From assembly GCA_033720955.1 (NCBI GenBank), contig JAWWBN010000045.1, forward strand, positions 1 to 20,012: a stretch of DNA of 20,012 bases, given 5' to 3'. The stretch's first letter is position 1. Each line of letters starts with the position of its first letter. A program made the position numbers and the translations under genes. The DNA is from JAWWBN01 sp033720955 (GTDB taxonomy: Bacteria > Acidobacteriota > Thermoanaerobaculia > Multivoradales > JAHEKO01). This document shows, one piece after another, positions 1 through 8,098 of the stretch. The notes below the pieces were generated by a model, which was not told where the DNA came from, ran no database searches, and saw only the letters and a program-made list of their open reading frames with translations.

Positions 1-2
1 CC

Positions 3-1772
3 GCCTCTCCCCTCTCCGGCCCGGTGCGGGTCGTGGCCGCCGAATCGGCGAGCCGGGGCGCCCGCCCGGGAGAGGGCCAGACCCGCATCGACGCCGCCCT
101 CGCAGCGGACCCCGGGCGGGAGGCGCGGCGGCGGCTGGCGGCGCGGGGCTGGGACGTGGCGGTGGCGGCGGGGGAGCGCGAGCTGCTCGAGCGCGTCGGC
201 CGCCGTCTTCTGGTGGACGAGCCCCTCCTCGCCTCCGAGGTGCGGGCCGTGGAGCTCTTCCGGCGGTCCGACGGGCGGATTCCCTGGAGCGACCTCCTGA
301 CTGCCGGAGAGCTGGCGCGACGGGCCGAGAACCTGCTGGCGGTGGGGCTGCCCGACAGCGCAGCGGAGATGCTGCGCGAGATCCCCGAGACCGCCCGCGA
401 CATGGGGTGGGAGCTGCACTACGCCGAGGCCCTGATCGCCGCCCACCGCGGCGCCGAGGCCCTGGCCCGTCTCGAGGGTCTCGGCGGCTCCCTGCGGGGC
501 GCCGAGGCCGCCGAGGCCGAGTGGCTGGCGGCGAGAGCGGCGCTCGACGCCGCCGAGCTCAGGCGGGGACGGCGCAACCTGGGGCGGCGCGAGCGCGAGG
601 AGATGGCGGCCGGCGCGCGGCGTCTGCTGGCCAGCGTGGCGGCCCGGGTGCCCTCCGGACCCGTGCCGGCGGCCGCCCGGGCACTGCTGCTCGCGGAGCT
701 GGTGGAGGAGGACGAGGTGGAGGCCGTCCTGACGACGGCGCGCGAGCTGGCCGCCGAGGAGCCCGCCAGCTATGCCGGCGCCTCGGCTCTCTGGCGGCTG
801 GGCTGGCGTCGCCTCGAGCGCGGCGACGCCGACGCCGCTCTCGCCCTCTTCGGGGAGCTGGAGAGCCTCTTTCCGGAGAGCAGCCTGCGGCGGGCGGCCA
901 CCTACTGGACCGCTCGCGCCCTCGAGCAGGCGGGCAGGGCGGAGGAGTCGGCGGAGGTCTTCGGCGAGATCGCGGCCAGCCGCGCGGGCGACTTCTACCG
1001 CCGGCAGGCGGAGATGCGATCGGCGTCGCCCGTCGTGCTCGGCCCGGAGACGGCGGTTGAGCCGTGGCCGCGGGACAGCCGCCTCGAGAGAGCGGAGCTC
1101 CTGAGCGACCTCGGTCTCGACCGCCTCGCCCTGACGGAGCTCGACGCGCTGGGCGAGGGGGTCGAGTACCGGCCACGCTTCGCGCTCCGCGCCCGCATCC
1201 TCGCGCGGCAGGGCGAGCCGCGCTCCAGCATCCAGATGATCCGCCGGGCCTTTCCGCAGCTCGGCACGGATCGGCAGTACAGCGCGCCGCCCGAGGCGCT
1301 GCGCCTCTACTACCCGCTCGAGTTCGAGGAGGTGATCCGCGAGCAGGCCGAGGGGCAGGCCCTGGCCCCGGCCCTGGTGCTGGCGATGATCCGCCAGGAG
1401 AGCGCCTTCGACGCCGGCGCCCGCAGCTCCGCCGGGGCCCGCGGCCTCATGCAGCTCCTGCCCAGCACCGGGCGCGAGCTGGCTCGCCGGTTCGGTCTTC
1501 CCTTCCACGACGCCCGGCTCGGCGAGCCCGATTTCAGCGTCCGTCTGGGAACGGCCTACTTCCGCCAGGTGCTGGAGATGTTCGACCGGTCCGAGGAGCT
1601 CGCCCTCGCCGGCTACAACGCAGGCCCCTACAGGATCCGCCGGCTGTGGCGGCGAGCCGGGCGCGACCCCGAGATCGACCGCTTCGTGGAGGGCCTGCCG
1701 CTCGCCGAGACCCGCTCGTACGTCAAGCGGGTGATCCTCTTCTCGGACAGCTACACCCAGCTCTACGGCTGA
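3..1772 (+). CDS. Soluble lytic murein transglycosylase (Slt-type), 5' truncated by window edge
   Basis: Cleaves the beta-1,4 bond between MurNAc and GlcNAc in periplasmic peptidoglycan, leaving a 1,6-anhydro end. The long helical N-terminal part resembles the Slt70 superhelical/TPR domain, and the last 140 residues are the lysozyme-like SLT domain. Counting from the GTG at 24, the catalytic Glu is residue 459 in IRQESAFD, followed by GLMQLLPST (from residue 474), AGYNAGP (529-535) and an ETRSYVKRV motif near the C-terminus. All the SLT hallmarks are therefore present. The frame is open to the left edge, no ribosome-binding site precedes the GTG at 24, and there is no signal peptide. The true start is therefore probably outside the window. 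It stands alone upstream of the tRNA. Confidence 0.9.
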   Translation, partial: ASPLSGPVRVVAAESASRGARPGEGQTRIDAALAADPGREARRRLAARGWDVAVAAGERELLERVGRRLLVDEPLLASEVRAVELFRRSDGRIPWSDLLTAGELARRAENLLAVGLPDSAAEMLREIPETARDMGWELHYAEALIAAHRGAEALARLEGLGGSLRGAEAAEAEWLAARAALDAAELRRGRRNLGRREREEMAAGARRLLASVAARVPSGPVPAAARALLLAELVEEDEVEAVLTTARELAAEEPASYAGASALWRLGWRRLERGDADAALALFGELESLFPESSLRRAATYWTARALEQAGRAEESAEVFGEIAASRAGDFYRRQAEMRSASPVVLGPETAVEPWPRDSRLERAELLSDLGLDRLALTELDALGEGVEYRPRFALRARILARQGEPRSSIQMIRRAFPQLGTDRQYSAPPEALRLYYPLEFEEVIREQAEGQALAPALVLAMIRQESAFDAGARSSAGARGLMQLLPSTGRELARRFGLPFHDARLGEPDFSVRLGTAYFRQVLEMFDRSEELALAGYNAGPYRIRRLWRRAGRDPEIDRFVEGLPLAETRSYVKRVILFSDSYTQLYG

Positions 1773-1805
1773 TCCCGGCCCCGAGGACGGCCTCGCTGCC
1801 GGTGA

Positions 1806-1811
1806 TATAGT
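1806..1811 (+). promoter_or_regulatory. Possible -10 element for the tRNA gene
   Basis: TATAGT (one mismatch to TATAAT) sits in an otherwise GC-rich stretch, 24 nt upstream of the mature tRNA 5' end. No convincing -35 hexamer is visible at the right distance, so this is a weak call. Confidence 0.3.
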
Positions 1812-1835
1812 CGGACACCCCGATGGAGGGGTTTT

Positions 1836-1908
1836 GGGTCCATAGCTCAGCGGTCAGAGCATCCGGCTCATAACCGGCAGGTCCCTGGTTCAAATCCAGG
1901 TGGACCCA
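1836..1908 (+). tRNA. tRNA with CAU anticodon (elongator Met, or Ile2)
   Basis: A full 73-nt cloverleaf can be folded by hand. The acceptor stem is GGGTCCA/TGGACCC, the D stem GCTC/GAGC, the anticodon loop CTCATAA with CAT at 1869-1871, and the T arm CCTGG-TTCAAAT-CCAGG, with discriminator A1908. The outermost anticodon-stem pair is a T-C mismatch (1862/1878). G1-C72 pairs normally and the initiator-type GGG/CCC anticodon stem is absent, so this is not the initiator. Elongator Met and lysidine-modified Ile2 share this anticodon and cannot be separated safely by eye. CCA is not encoded (ACG follows position 1907). Confidence 0.95.
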
Positions 1909-1954
1909 CGGAGGGAGAGGACCACGGACACCCGGCGACGACACCTGGACGAGC

Positions 1955-2007
1955 GGAAACGAGTTTCGGGCGGGGTGTCTCAACCGGGGCACCCCGCTTC
2001 CGTTTCC
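1955..2007 (+). terminator. Two-tier hairpin after the tRNA; terminator or leader structure
   Basis: An inner 8-bp perfect stem, GCGGGGTG (1970-1977) with CACCCCGC (1990-1997), has a 12-nt loop. It is enclosed by an outer 7-bp stem, GGAAACG (1955-1961) with CGTTTCC (2001-2007), across an asymmetric interior loop. A pyrimidine-rich stretch with a few T residues follows the inner stem, but there is no clean T tract. It could end the tRNA transcript or be an RNA structure in the leader of the gene at 2050. I could not match it to a known riboswitch class. Confidence 0.4.
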
Positions 2008-2049
2008 CAGGGAAAACGCGGCGACAGCCATGAGGGGGAGCTTCACTGA

Positions 2050-2793
2050 ATGACCCGGCACCTTGACACGATCGTGGAGCTGCAGGAGGCCCTCGACGAG
2101 CGACGGCTCGCAGAAGAGCGGCTGAGCGGCATCCCGGACTGGATGCGCGAGCTGCACGACGAGCACTCCGAGAAGAGCGAGGAGATCGAAGCCCTCGAGC
2201 AGGAGGCCGAGACCGCGTTGCTGGAGCACCGGGCCGCGGCCGGCGAGGTCAGCGACCTGCAGCAGAAGCGGGCCCACTACCAGGAACAGATCAGCCAGGT
2301 CCGCAACCAGCGGGAGTACGGCGCCCTGCTGCACGAGATCGACGCCGCCAAGGAGACGGCCAGGCGGTACGAGGAGCAGGGTCTGGCCGCCCTCGAGCGG
2401 CACGAGGAGGCCCGGGAGAGAGCGGCATCGCTGCGCGACGACTTCGCCGAGCTCGACCAGCGCTACTCCACGGAGCTCGACAAGTGGGAGGCCGAGAAGC
2501 CGTCCGTGACCGAGCAGATCGAAAAGCTCGACGGCCGGATCGAGGCGCTCAAGGAGAGGCTTCCCAAGCCGATTCTGATCGCCTTCGAACGGATCTTCGA
2601 GCGCTACCAGGGCTCGGCGCTCACCGAGGTGATGGCGACCGAGCAGATGGGCAAGAAGCCGAAGATCTACCACTGCGCCACCTGCAACTACCGGGTCCGC
2701 CCCCAGGCGGTGGTCGAGATCGTCAACCAGGGCAGGATCGTCACCTGCGACAGTTGCAAGAAGATCCTCTACCTGCCGGGGGAGACGAGCTGA
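2050..2793 (+). CDS. Coiled-coil protein with C-terminal C4 zinc ribbon (COG1579 type)
   Basis: 247 residues, cytosolic. About 180 residues of charged, heptad-like helix form a long coiled coil, followed by a zinc ribbon with cysteines at 209, 212, 233 and 236 (CATC and CDSC). This is the layout of the COG1579 family, predicted nucleic-acid-binding proteins of uncertain role. The motif VRNQREYGALLHEID in the central helix is also typical of this family. The start is set by GGGGGAG (2034-2040) 9 nt upstream of the ATG. It heads a co-directional run: the RNase HI-like gene begins 40 nt after its stop, a pairing consistent with a role near nucleic acid metabolism, though that is inference. Confidence 0.85.
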   Translation: MTRHLDTIVELQEALDERRLAEERLSGIPDWMRELHDEHSEKSEEIEALEQEAETALLEHRAAAGEVSDLQQKRAHYQEQISQVRNQREYGALLHEIDAAKETARRYEEQGLAALERHEEARERAASLRDDFAELDQRYSTELDKWEAEKPSVTEQIEKLDGRIEALKERLPKPILIAFERIFERYQGSALTEVMATEQMGKKPKIYHCATCNYRVRPQAVVEIVNQGRIVTCDSCKKILYLPGETS

Positions 2794-2833
2794 GGCGAGG
2801 TTCGGGCTCCGCCCGGCCGACCCGGTAGCCGTC

Positions 2834-3268
2834 GTGGCCGAGACCGCCCGCGCCTGGATCGACGGCGCCGCCCGCGGAAACCCGGGGGAGGCCGGCTTCG
2901 GCGTGCGTCTCCTGCTCGACGGCGAGGAGCACGAGATCGTCGGCTTCCTGGGGGTGACCACCAACAACGTCGCCGAGTACGCCGCCCTGGTGGCCCTCCT
3001 CACCTACTGCCAGCGGCGCGGCGTCCGCGACCTCGAGGTCCGGAGCGACAGCCAGCTCCTGGTGCGCCAGGTGCTGGGCGAGTACCGGGTCAAGGCGGCG
3101 CACCTGGTGCCCATCTTCCTGCGCGTCCTGCAGCTCAAGCGCCAGATCCCCCGCTTTCGGATCGAGCACGTGCGGCGGGAGGGCAACAAGGAGGCCGACC
3201 GGCTCGCCAACCGGGCCGTGGACGAGCGGGTGCCGCCCCCCGACTGGCTCGAGCTCGAGCCCTCCTGA
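2834..3268 (+). CDS. Ribonuclease HI family protein
   Basis: 144 residues, one RNase H fold. The acidic catalytic residues are visible: D10 in IDGAARGNPG, E48 in NNVAEY, D72 in RSDSQLL and D122 in GNKEADRLAN. The family cleaves the RNA strand of RNA-DNA hybrids with Mg2+ or Mn2+. The DGxxxxNPG opening and the lack of E. coli RnhA's basic handle region place it nearer the short archaeal/bacterial RNase HI-like proteins than to classical RnhA. The start is a GTG; no ATG exists in frame between the preceding stop and D10. It probably belongs to the same transcript as the Zn-ribbon gene upstream and yggS downstream. Confidence 0.88.
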   Translation: MAETARAWIDGAARGNPGEAGFGVRLLLDGEEHEIVGFLGVTTNNVAEYAALVALLTYCQRRGVRDLEVRSDSQLLVRQVLGEYRVKAAHLVPIFLRVLQLKRQIPRFRIEHVRREGNKEADRLANRAVDERVPPPDWLELEPS

Positions 3269-3278
3269 GGCCGTGCCG

Positions 3279-3974
3279 ATGACCGGGTCCGTCCTCGACC
3301 GCTACCGCGTCATCCGGGACGAGATCGCCGCCGCCTGCTCTCGCGCCGGGCGGGCCGAGAGCGAGGTCGTCGTGATCGGCGCGGCCAAGCGCCAGCCGCG
3401 CGACAGGGTGCTCGCGGCGTGGGATGCGGGCCTGCGCCACTTCGGAGACAACCGCGTGCAGGAGGCCGAGGCGCTGGCGGAGGTGCTCCCGCCCGGGGCG
3501 GTCCGGCACCTGATCGGGCCGCTGCAGTCCAACAAGGCGAAGCGCGCCGCGGCCCTCTTCGACGCCGTCCACTCGGTGGACCGGCTCAAGATCGCCCGCG
3601 CGCTCGACCGCCACGCCGCCGAGGCCGGCCGCCGGATCGAGGCCTTCCTGGAGGTGAACCTGGGCGGCGAGGAGACGAAGCACGGCTTCCCTCCCCACGG
3701 ACTGCCCGCGAGGGTCGAGCCGCTCGCCGAGCTCGAGTCGCTCTACGTCGTCGGTCTGATGGCGATCCCGCCCCAGGAGAGCGACCCGGAGCGGGCCCGT
3801 CTCTGGTTCCGAAGGCTGCGGGAGCTGCGGGATGAGCTGTTCGCCCTGCCCCCCTGGGCCGGGCGGCCGGGCCGGCTCTCCATGGGGATGAGCGCCGACT
3901 TCGCGGTCGCCATCGAGGAGGGGGCCACCCACGTGCGCATCGGCACCGCCCTGTTCGGGCCGCGTCCCTCGTAG
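3279..3974 (+). CDS. yggS: YggS/PLPBP family pyridoxal-phosphate homeostasis protein
   Basis: 231 residues from this ATG, a single alanine-racemase-like TIM barrel that binds PLP and buffers B6 vitamers; the family has no demonstrated catalytic turnover. Visible signatures are the PLP-lysine segment IGAAKRQP, FGDNRVQEAE, HLIGPLQSNKAKR, and a C-terminal SMGMSADFAVAIEEGATHVR stretch running into IGTALFG. A GTG two codons upstream (3273) is possible, but GAGG at 3267-3270 is well spaced (8 nt) for the ATG at 3279. The ribosome-binding site overlaps the stop of the RNase HI-like gene, suggesting translational coupling. Confidence 0.92.
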   Translation: MTGSVLDRYRVIRDEIAAACSRAGRAESEVVVIGAAKRQPRDRVLAAWDAGLRHFGDNRVQEAEALAEVLPPGAVRHLIGPLQSNKAKRAAALFDAVHSVDRLKIARALDRHAAEAGRRIEAFLEVNLGGEETKHGFPPHGLPARVEPLAELESLYVVGLMAIPPQESDPERARLWFRRLRELRDELFALPPWAGRPGRLSMGMSADFAVAIEEGATHVRIGTALFGPRPS

Positions 3975-3978
3975 AAGG

Positions 3979-5241
3979 ATGAGCGAGCTCCTGATCCACG
4001 ATCTGGGCGAGGTGGCGACGCCGGTCGGACGCACCCCGGCCGGGGGCGTCGAGCAGGGTCGGGTCCGGCGTCTCCCCGGTGCCGAGGTGGTCTGCCGTGA
4101 CGGCGAGATCGTCTTCGTCGGCGACCCCGCGGAGCGCCGCCGGGCGCTCGGCGAGCTGCCCCGGGCGGAGCGTCTGGACGGCCGCGGGGGAACCCTGATC
4201 CCCGGCCTCGTGGACCCGCACACCCACCTGCCCTGGGCGGGCAGCCGGGAGGACGAGTTCGCCCGCCGGCTGGCCGGCGCCACCTACCAGGAGATCGCTG
4301 CCGAAGGAGGCGGCATCCTCGCCACGGTGCGATCGACCCGCGAGGCGACGGTCGAGGAGCTCGCGCGCCGGGTCGCGGGGCGGCTGGACCGGATGCTGGC
4401 GTGGGGCACCACCACCGCGGAGGCCAAGAGCGGCTACGGGCTCTCCACCGCCGACGAGCTCAAGCAGCTCCGGGCCATCCGCGCCGCGGCATCGCAGCAT
4501 CCGGTGGACCTGGTCCCCACCCTGCTGGCGGCGCACGAGGTGCCGCCCGAGCACCGGGACGACCGGGACCGCTATCTGGACCTGGTCTGCCAGGAGATCG
4601 TCCCCGCCGTCGCCGAGGCCGGTCTGGCGCGCTTCTCGGACGTCTTCTGCGAGAAGGGCGTCTTCTCCGCCGCGGAGTCGCGCCGGGTGCTCACCGCCGC
4701 CGCCGGCCACGGCCTCTCTCCCCGTCTCCACGCCGACGAGTTCGTGGACTCGGGGGGCGCGGAGCTGGCCGCCGAGCTGGGCGCCCTCTCGGCCGACCAC
4801 CTGGTCGCCGTCTCCGACCGCGGCATCGAGGCGCTGGCGGAGGCCGGCGTGACCGCGGTGCTGCTGCCAGGCACCAGCTTCTTCCTGATGAAGCACCGCT
4901 ACGCGCCGGCGCGGCGGCTGATCGAGGCGGGGGTGCCGGTGGCCCTGGCCACGGATTGCAACCCCGGCTCCTCCCATACCGAGTCGCTGCCGATGATCGT
5001 GGTGCTGGCGGTCTACGAGCTGGGCCTGTCGATCGAGGAGGCGCTGACCGCGGCGACCCTGAACGCCGCTTGCAGCCTGGGCCTGGGCGAGCGGATCGGC
5101 ACGGTGGAGCCGGGCAAGAGCGCCGACCTGGCCCTGCTGGAAGGCCCCAACCTCCTCCACCTGGCCTACCACTACGGCGTCAACCCGGTGACGGCGGTGG
5201 TGAAGCGGGGGCGGATCGCCCACCGCACGACGCCGGGCTAG
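3979..5241 (+). CDS. hutI: Imidazolonepropionase
   Basis: 420 residues, amidohydrolase superfamily. Hydrolyses 4-imidazolone-5-propanoate to N-formimino-L-glutamate in histidine degradation. Metal ligands are H81 and H83 (DPHTHLPWAGSRE), H251 (LHADEF) and D326 (ATDCNPGS), within one or two positions of the Bacillus subtilis enzyme. EGGGILATV and AKSGYGL are also HutI signatures. It begins 4 nt after yggS; AAGG abuts the ATG directly, too close for a normal Shine-Dalgarno, so coupling to yggS translation is likely. No hutH, hutU, hutG or hutF lies in the window, so the rest of the pathway must be encoded elsewhere or be absent. Confidence 0.95.
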   Translation: MSELLIHDLGEVATPVGRTPAGGVEQGRVRRLPGAEVVCRDGEIVFVGDPAERRRALGELPRAERLDGRGGTLIPGLVDPHTHLPWAGSREDEFARRLAGATYQEIAAEGGGILATVRSTREATVEELARRVAGRLDRMLAWGTTTAEAKSGYGLSTADELKQLRAIRAAASQHPVDLVPTLLAAHEVPPEHRDDRDRYLDLVCQEIVPAVAEAGLARFSDVFCEKGVFSAAESRRVLTAAAGHGLSPRLHADEFVDSGGAELAAELGALSADHLVAVSDRGIEALAEAGVTAVLLPGTSFFLMKHRYAPARRLIEAGVPVALATDCNPGSSHTESLPMIVVLAVYELGLSIEEALTAATLNAACSLGLGERIGTVEPGKSADLALLEGPNLLHLAYHYGVNPVTAVVKRGRIAHRTTPG

Positions 5242-5286
5242 CGCCCGCGACCCTCTGCCTCGCCGGGGAGCGCGAACGGGCGCGAG

Positions 5287-6519
5287 CTAGGTTGGCCGCA
5301 CCTCGGCCGACACCGGTAGATGGGCCACGCCGGCGAAGCGGCTGGCGTCGCCGGGGATCACCTGGAAGGCGGCGGCGTTGTCGATCCAGTCGTGGTTGCC
5401 CGAGAGGTGGCCGGTGGGCGAGTGGACGGCCACCGTCAGGGAGTAGTGGCCGTACCCGAGCTCCAGCCGGGTGGCGAAGCGCGCCTCCGCCCGCTCGCCG
5501 GCGCGGCCCGGCGGCATCTCGACTCCGAGGTGGTGGGTGTTCGAGCCGAAGATCTCGTTGCCGAGCCGGTCGCGGATCAGGATCCCCACCGTGTAGTCGT
5601 CCACTTCCTCGTGGAACTCGAGACCGACCACGAAGGTGGCCGGCTCGCCGGTGGCGAAGGAGGCGGCCCGGCGTCCCTCCTCGTCGACGAGCTCCACCGC
5701 GGAGATGGTGATGCGGCCGTCGCCCGAGCGTGTCGCCAGCCGGCCCCCTTCGTCCGCCGCGACCTGCCGGATCGAGGCCTCCTTCTCGCGCCGCGCGATC
5801 ATGGCGTTGTAGTAGTCCAGCACCGCCTCGGCGGGGCCCTCGCGGACGAGCAGCCCGCCGTCCAGCAGCAAGGCGCGGTCGCAGAGGGTCTTGACGGCCG
5901 CCGGGTCGTGGGAGACGAACAGCATGGTGGTGCCCGCCTCCTTGAACTCGCGAATCCGGCGGATGCACTTGTGCTGGAAGTAGGCGTCGCCCACGGACAG
6001 CGCTTCGTCCACGATCAGGATGTCGGGCCGGCGCGTGGTCGCCACGGCGAAGCCGAGCCGCATCTGCATGCCGCTCGAGTAGGTCCGCAGCGGCTGTCCC
6101 ATGAAATCGCCGAGCTCGGAGAAGCGGGTGATCTCCGGCAGATACTCCTCCGCGTGGCGCTCGTCGAAGCCCTGAAGCTGCAGCGCCATGCGGGCGTTCT
6201 GGCGGCCGTTGAAGTCGGGGTGGAAGCCCATCCCCAGCTCCAGAAGAGCGGCGACCCGGCCCTCCACGCGGAACTCGCCGCAGCTCGGCCGGGTGGTTCC
6301 GACGATCAGCTTGAGGAGAGTCGACTTCCCGGCGCCGTTCTGGCCGACGATCCCCACCCCCTCCCCCGGCGCCACCTCGAAGCTGACCTGCCGCAGCGCC
6401 CAGAGCTCCTCGTGACCGTGGTAGCGCCCGGCCGTGAGCCACTCCGTCAGCCGTCGCCAGTGGCTCCGGTAGCGCTTGTACTTCTTGCCCAGCTCGCGGG
6501 CCTCGATCCTGCCGCTCAC
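5287..6519 (-). CDS. ABC exporter ATPase with C-terminal Wzt-like domain (polysaccharide/O-antigen export)
   Basis: 410 residues. The nucleotide-binding domain (about 1-245) has Walker A GQNGAGKST (59-67), signature YSSGM (147-151), Walker B ILIVDE (167-172) and the switch His in FVSHD (204). It is closest in style to the TagH/RfbE/Wzt subgroup, with an extended N-terminal segment and a GMGFHPDFNGRQN Q-loop region. Residues about 262-405 form a beta-rich Wzt_C-like domain, which in Wzt recognises the non-reducing end cap of the exported glycan. The GTG start overlaps the permease stop (GTGA, 6516-6519), so the two are translationally coupled. No glycosyltransferase genes are nearby to identify the polymer. 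Confidence 0.92.
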   Translation of the reverse strand: MSGRIEARELGKKYKRYRSHWRRLTEWLTAGRYHGHEELWALRQVSFEVAPGEGVGIVGQNGAGKSTLLKLIVGTTRPSCGEFRVEGRVAALLELGMGFHPDFNGRQNARMALQLQGFDERHAEEYLPEITRFSELGDFMGQPLRTYSSGMQMRLGFAVATTRRPDILIVDEALSVGDAYFQHKCIRRIREFKEAGTTMLFVSHDPAAVKTLCDRALLLDGGLLVREGPAEAVLDYYNAMIARREKEASIRQVAADEGGRLATRSGDGRITISAVELVDEEGRRAASFATGEPATFVVGLEFHEEVDDYTVGILIRDRLGNEIFGSNTHHLGVEMPPGRAGERAEARFATRLELGYGHYSLTVAVHSPTGHLSGNHDWIDNAAAFQVIPGDASRFAGVAHLPVSAEVRPT

Positions 6520-7343
6520 AGCTCGTCCACCATCTCGGGCGACAGCCTGCGGAAAGCGAAGAGACCCAGGGCCAGAAGGGCGGCCGCCATCAGGGCGGGG
6601 TAGCGCATCTGCTCCCAGCCGGGCCAGACGCCCTCGAGCACGATCCGCTGGTAGGCCAGAAAGAGCGGCGTCAGCGGGTTCCAGGCGATCACCTCGCGCG
6701 CCCCCTCGGGAAGGATGCCCAGCGGGTAGACGATCGGGGTGGACCAGAACCAGAGGTTGATCAGCACCGCCCAGAGCTGGCCGATGTCACGGAAGAAGAC
6801 GTGCAGAGTCCCGAGCAGGATCCCCAGCCCCACCGCGAATCCCTGCTGCACCAGCAGCAGCGGCAGGAAGGCCACGATCGCCGCCCCGGGGAACCGTCCC
6901 AACGCCAGGAGGACCAGGACGAAGATCACGGCGACAAAGAGGAAGTTCAGCGCCGCGCCGGCGAGGACGATCACCGGCAGGGTGATCCTCGGGAAGGCCA
7001 TCTTCTTGAGCAGGTTGCCGTACTCCACGAAGACGGTCTGGCAGCCTCCCACCACCTCCGCGAAGAAGGTCCAGACCAGGATGCCGGTGCACAGAAAGAG
7101 GCCGTAGCTGAGCGAGTCGTCGGGCATCGCCCCCGGCAGCTTGCCCCGCATCACGGCCGAGAAGACCAGCAGGTAGATGGCGATCATCGCCATGGGACCC
7201 AGCACCGCCCACGAGCCTCCCAGCAGCGAGCCGCGATACCGGCTGAGGAACTGGCGGCCCACCATGCCGATGACGAAACGGCGGTAGACCCAGAGCGCCT
7301 GGGCCATCCCCAGGGGCCCGCTGCGGGTGACCTGCTGGAACAT
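6516..7343 (-). CDS. ABC-2 type exporter permease (Wzm/TagG-like)
   Basis: 275 residues, integral inner-membrane protein with six predicted helices. The cytoplasmic N-terminus contains FLSRYRGSLLGGSW, the characteristic coupling segment of ABC-2 polysaccharide/polyol phosphate exporters, and the C-terminal half has NPLTPLFLAYQ, also typical. It would form a homodimeric channel with the ATPase encoded just downstream, moving a lipid-linked glycan across the inner membrane. The ATG start has no strong ribosome-binding site. The 46-nt gap to the GWxTD gene upstream on this strand leaves it unclear whether the pair is co-transcribed with that gene. Confidence 0.92.
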   Translation of the reverse strand: MFQQVTRSGPLGMAQALWVYRRFVIGMVGRQFLSRYRGSLLGGSWAVLGPMAMIAIYLLVFSAVMRGKLPGAMPDDSLSYGLFLCTGILVWTFFAEVVGGCQTVFVEYGNLLKKMAFPRITLPVIVLAGAALNFLFVAVIFVLVLLALGRFPGAAIVAFLPLLLVQQGFAVGLGILLGTLHVFFRDIGQLWAVLINLWFWSTPIVYPLGILPEGAREVIAWNPLTPLFLAYQRIVLEGVWPGWEQMRYPALMAAALLALGLFAFRRLSPEMVDEL

Positions 7344-7389
7344 CAGTCGATCAATCTAGGGCGGCGGCGGCCGGTTGGCAAGCCGCGGG

Positions 7390-8052
7390 CTAATGCGGAC
7401 GCGCCAGCGCCACCTCCGAGACCAGGTCCAGGATCCCCTCGCCGTGGCTCAGGTGCGCCCGATCGTTCTCCAGCACGAAGGTGAGCTCGACCTTCGACTC
7501 CGCCGCCAGCGGCTCGAGGGCCTGGGCGAGGACCTCGGGAAGCTGATCCAGGCTGTACGCCCACACCTCCATGGGGAGGATCTTGACCACCACCCGGCCC
7601 CGCCGCTGCCGCGAGCCCCGCGGATTCCAGTCGAGCGCGTCGCGGCTGGAGATGCGCAGCTCGTCGGGCGCGCCCAAGAGGATCATCGCCCGTCCCCGGT
7701 CGGTGAGGCTGCCGCGGATTCCCGGCTCGCCGTAGAGGACGTCGGCGATCTCCACCCGCTCCAGGAAGGTGGCGCGGAAGCGGTTCCCCGGCTCCCGCGG
7801 CTCGGGGTCGCGCCGCGACCAGAAGAGCTCGACGAAGTTGGCCGCCTCGGCGGGTCCGCGGACGCGCCGGAGCTCCCGCAGCTCCCCCGGCTGCAGCAGC
7901 CAGCGGACCGGACCCTCGGCCCAGCGCAGGAGCTGCCGGTGGCTGCTCGGCTCCTCCGCGGCCGCCCCGCCCGGGGCCAGGGCGATCACCGCGGCCAGCG
8001 CCGCCAGCCGCCGACGCCAGCCGCCCGATCCGTCGACGGGCCGCTTGGCCAA
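7390..8052 (-). CDS. GWxTD domain-containing secreted protein
   Basis: 220 residues with an N-terminal signal peptide (hydrophobic core about 15-31, ending AAAEE). The GWxTD-type core is recognisable: FWSRRDPEP (77-85), a TFLERVEIAD helix, SLTDRGR (115-121), LLGAPDEL (126-132) and MEVWAYS (161-167). The usual GW before xTD is replaced here (GIRGSLTD). The family is of unknown function and common in Acidobacteriota and a few other diderm phyla. The start is a TTG, the only start codon in frame before the signal peptide; AGGAAGAGGGAG lies directly against it, so the start is uncertain by a few codons. It follows the binding-protein gene by 46 nt and probably shares its transcript. Confidence 0.8.
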   Translation of the reverse strand: MAKRPVDGSGGWRRRLAALAAVIALAPGGAAAEEPSSHRQLLRWAEGPVRWLLQPGELRELRRVRGPAEAANFVELFWSRRDPEPREPGNRFRATFLERVEIADVLYGEPGIRGSLTDRGRAMILLGAPDELRISSRDALDWNPRGSRQRRGRVVVKILPMEVWAYSLDQLPEVLAQALEPLAAESKVELTFVLENDRAHLSHGEGILDLVSEVALARPH

Positions 8053-8098
8053 CTCCCTCTTCCTCGAGCCGTCCGACGGCGGGACCGGCCCCTGGTGG

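Noticed and set aside
1817..1835. ACCCC/GGGGT stem followed by TTTT just before the tRNA, as terminator of the transglycosylase gene
   Set aside because: Only 5 bp, and it lies where the tRNA transcript would begin. It may be part of the tRNA leader, so I did not call it.
2030..2053. Seven-codon mini-ORF (MRGSFTE) ending in ATGA over the Zn-ribbon start
   Set aside because: It contains the Shine-Dalgarno of the real gene and has no ribosome-binding site of its own. Most likely chance.
1723..3003. Long minus-strand reading frame of 426 codons across the tRNA and the Zn-ribbon gene
   Set aside because: It runs antisense to the tRNA and to a gene with clear motifs. The tRNA antisense gives the WVHLDLNQGP-type stretch, a well-known false-ORF artefact, and the GC-rich codon bias produces open shadow frames everywhere here.
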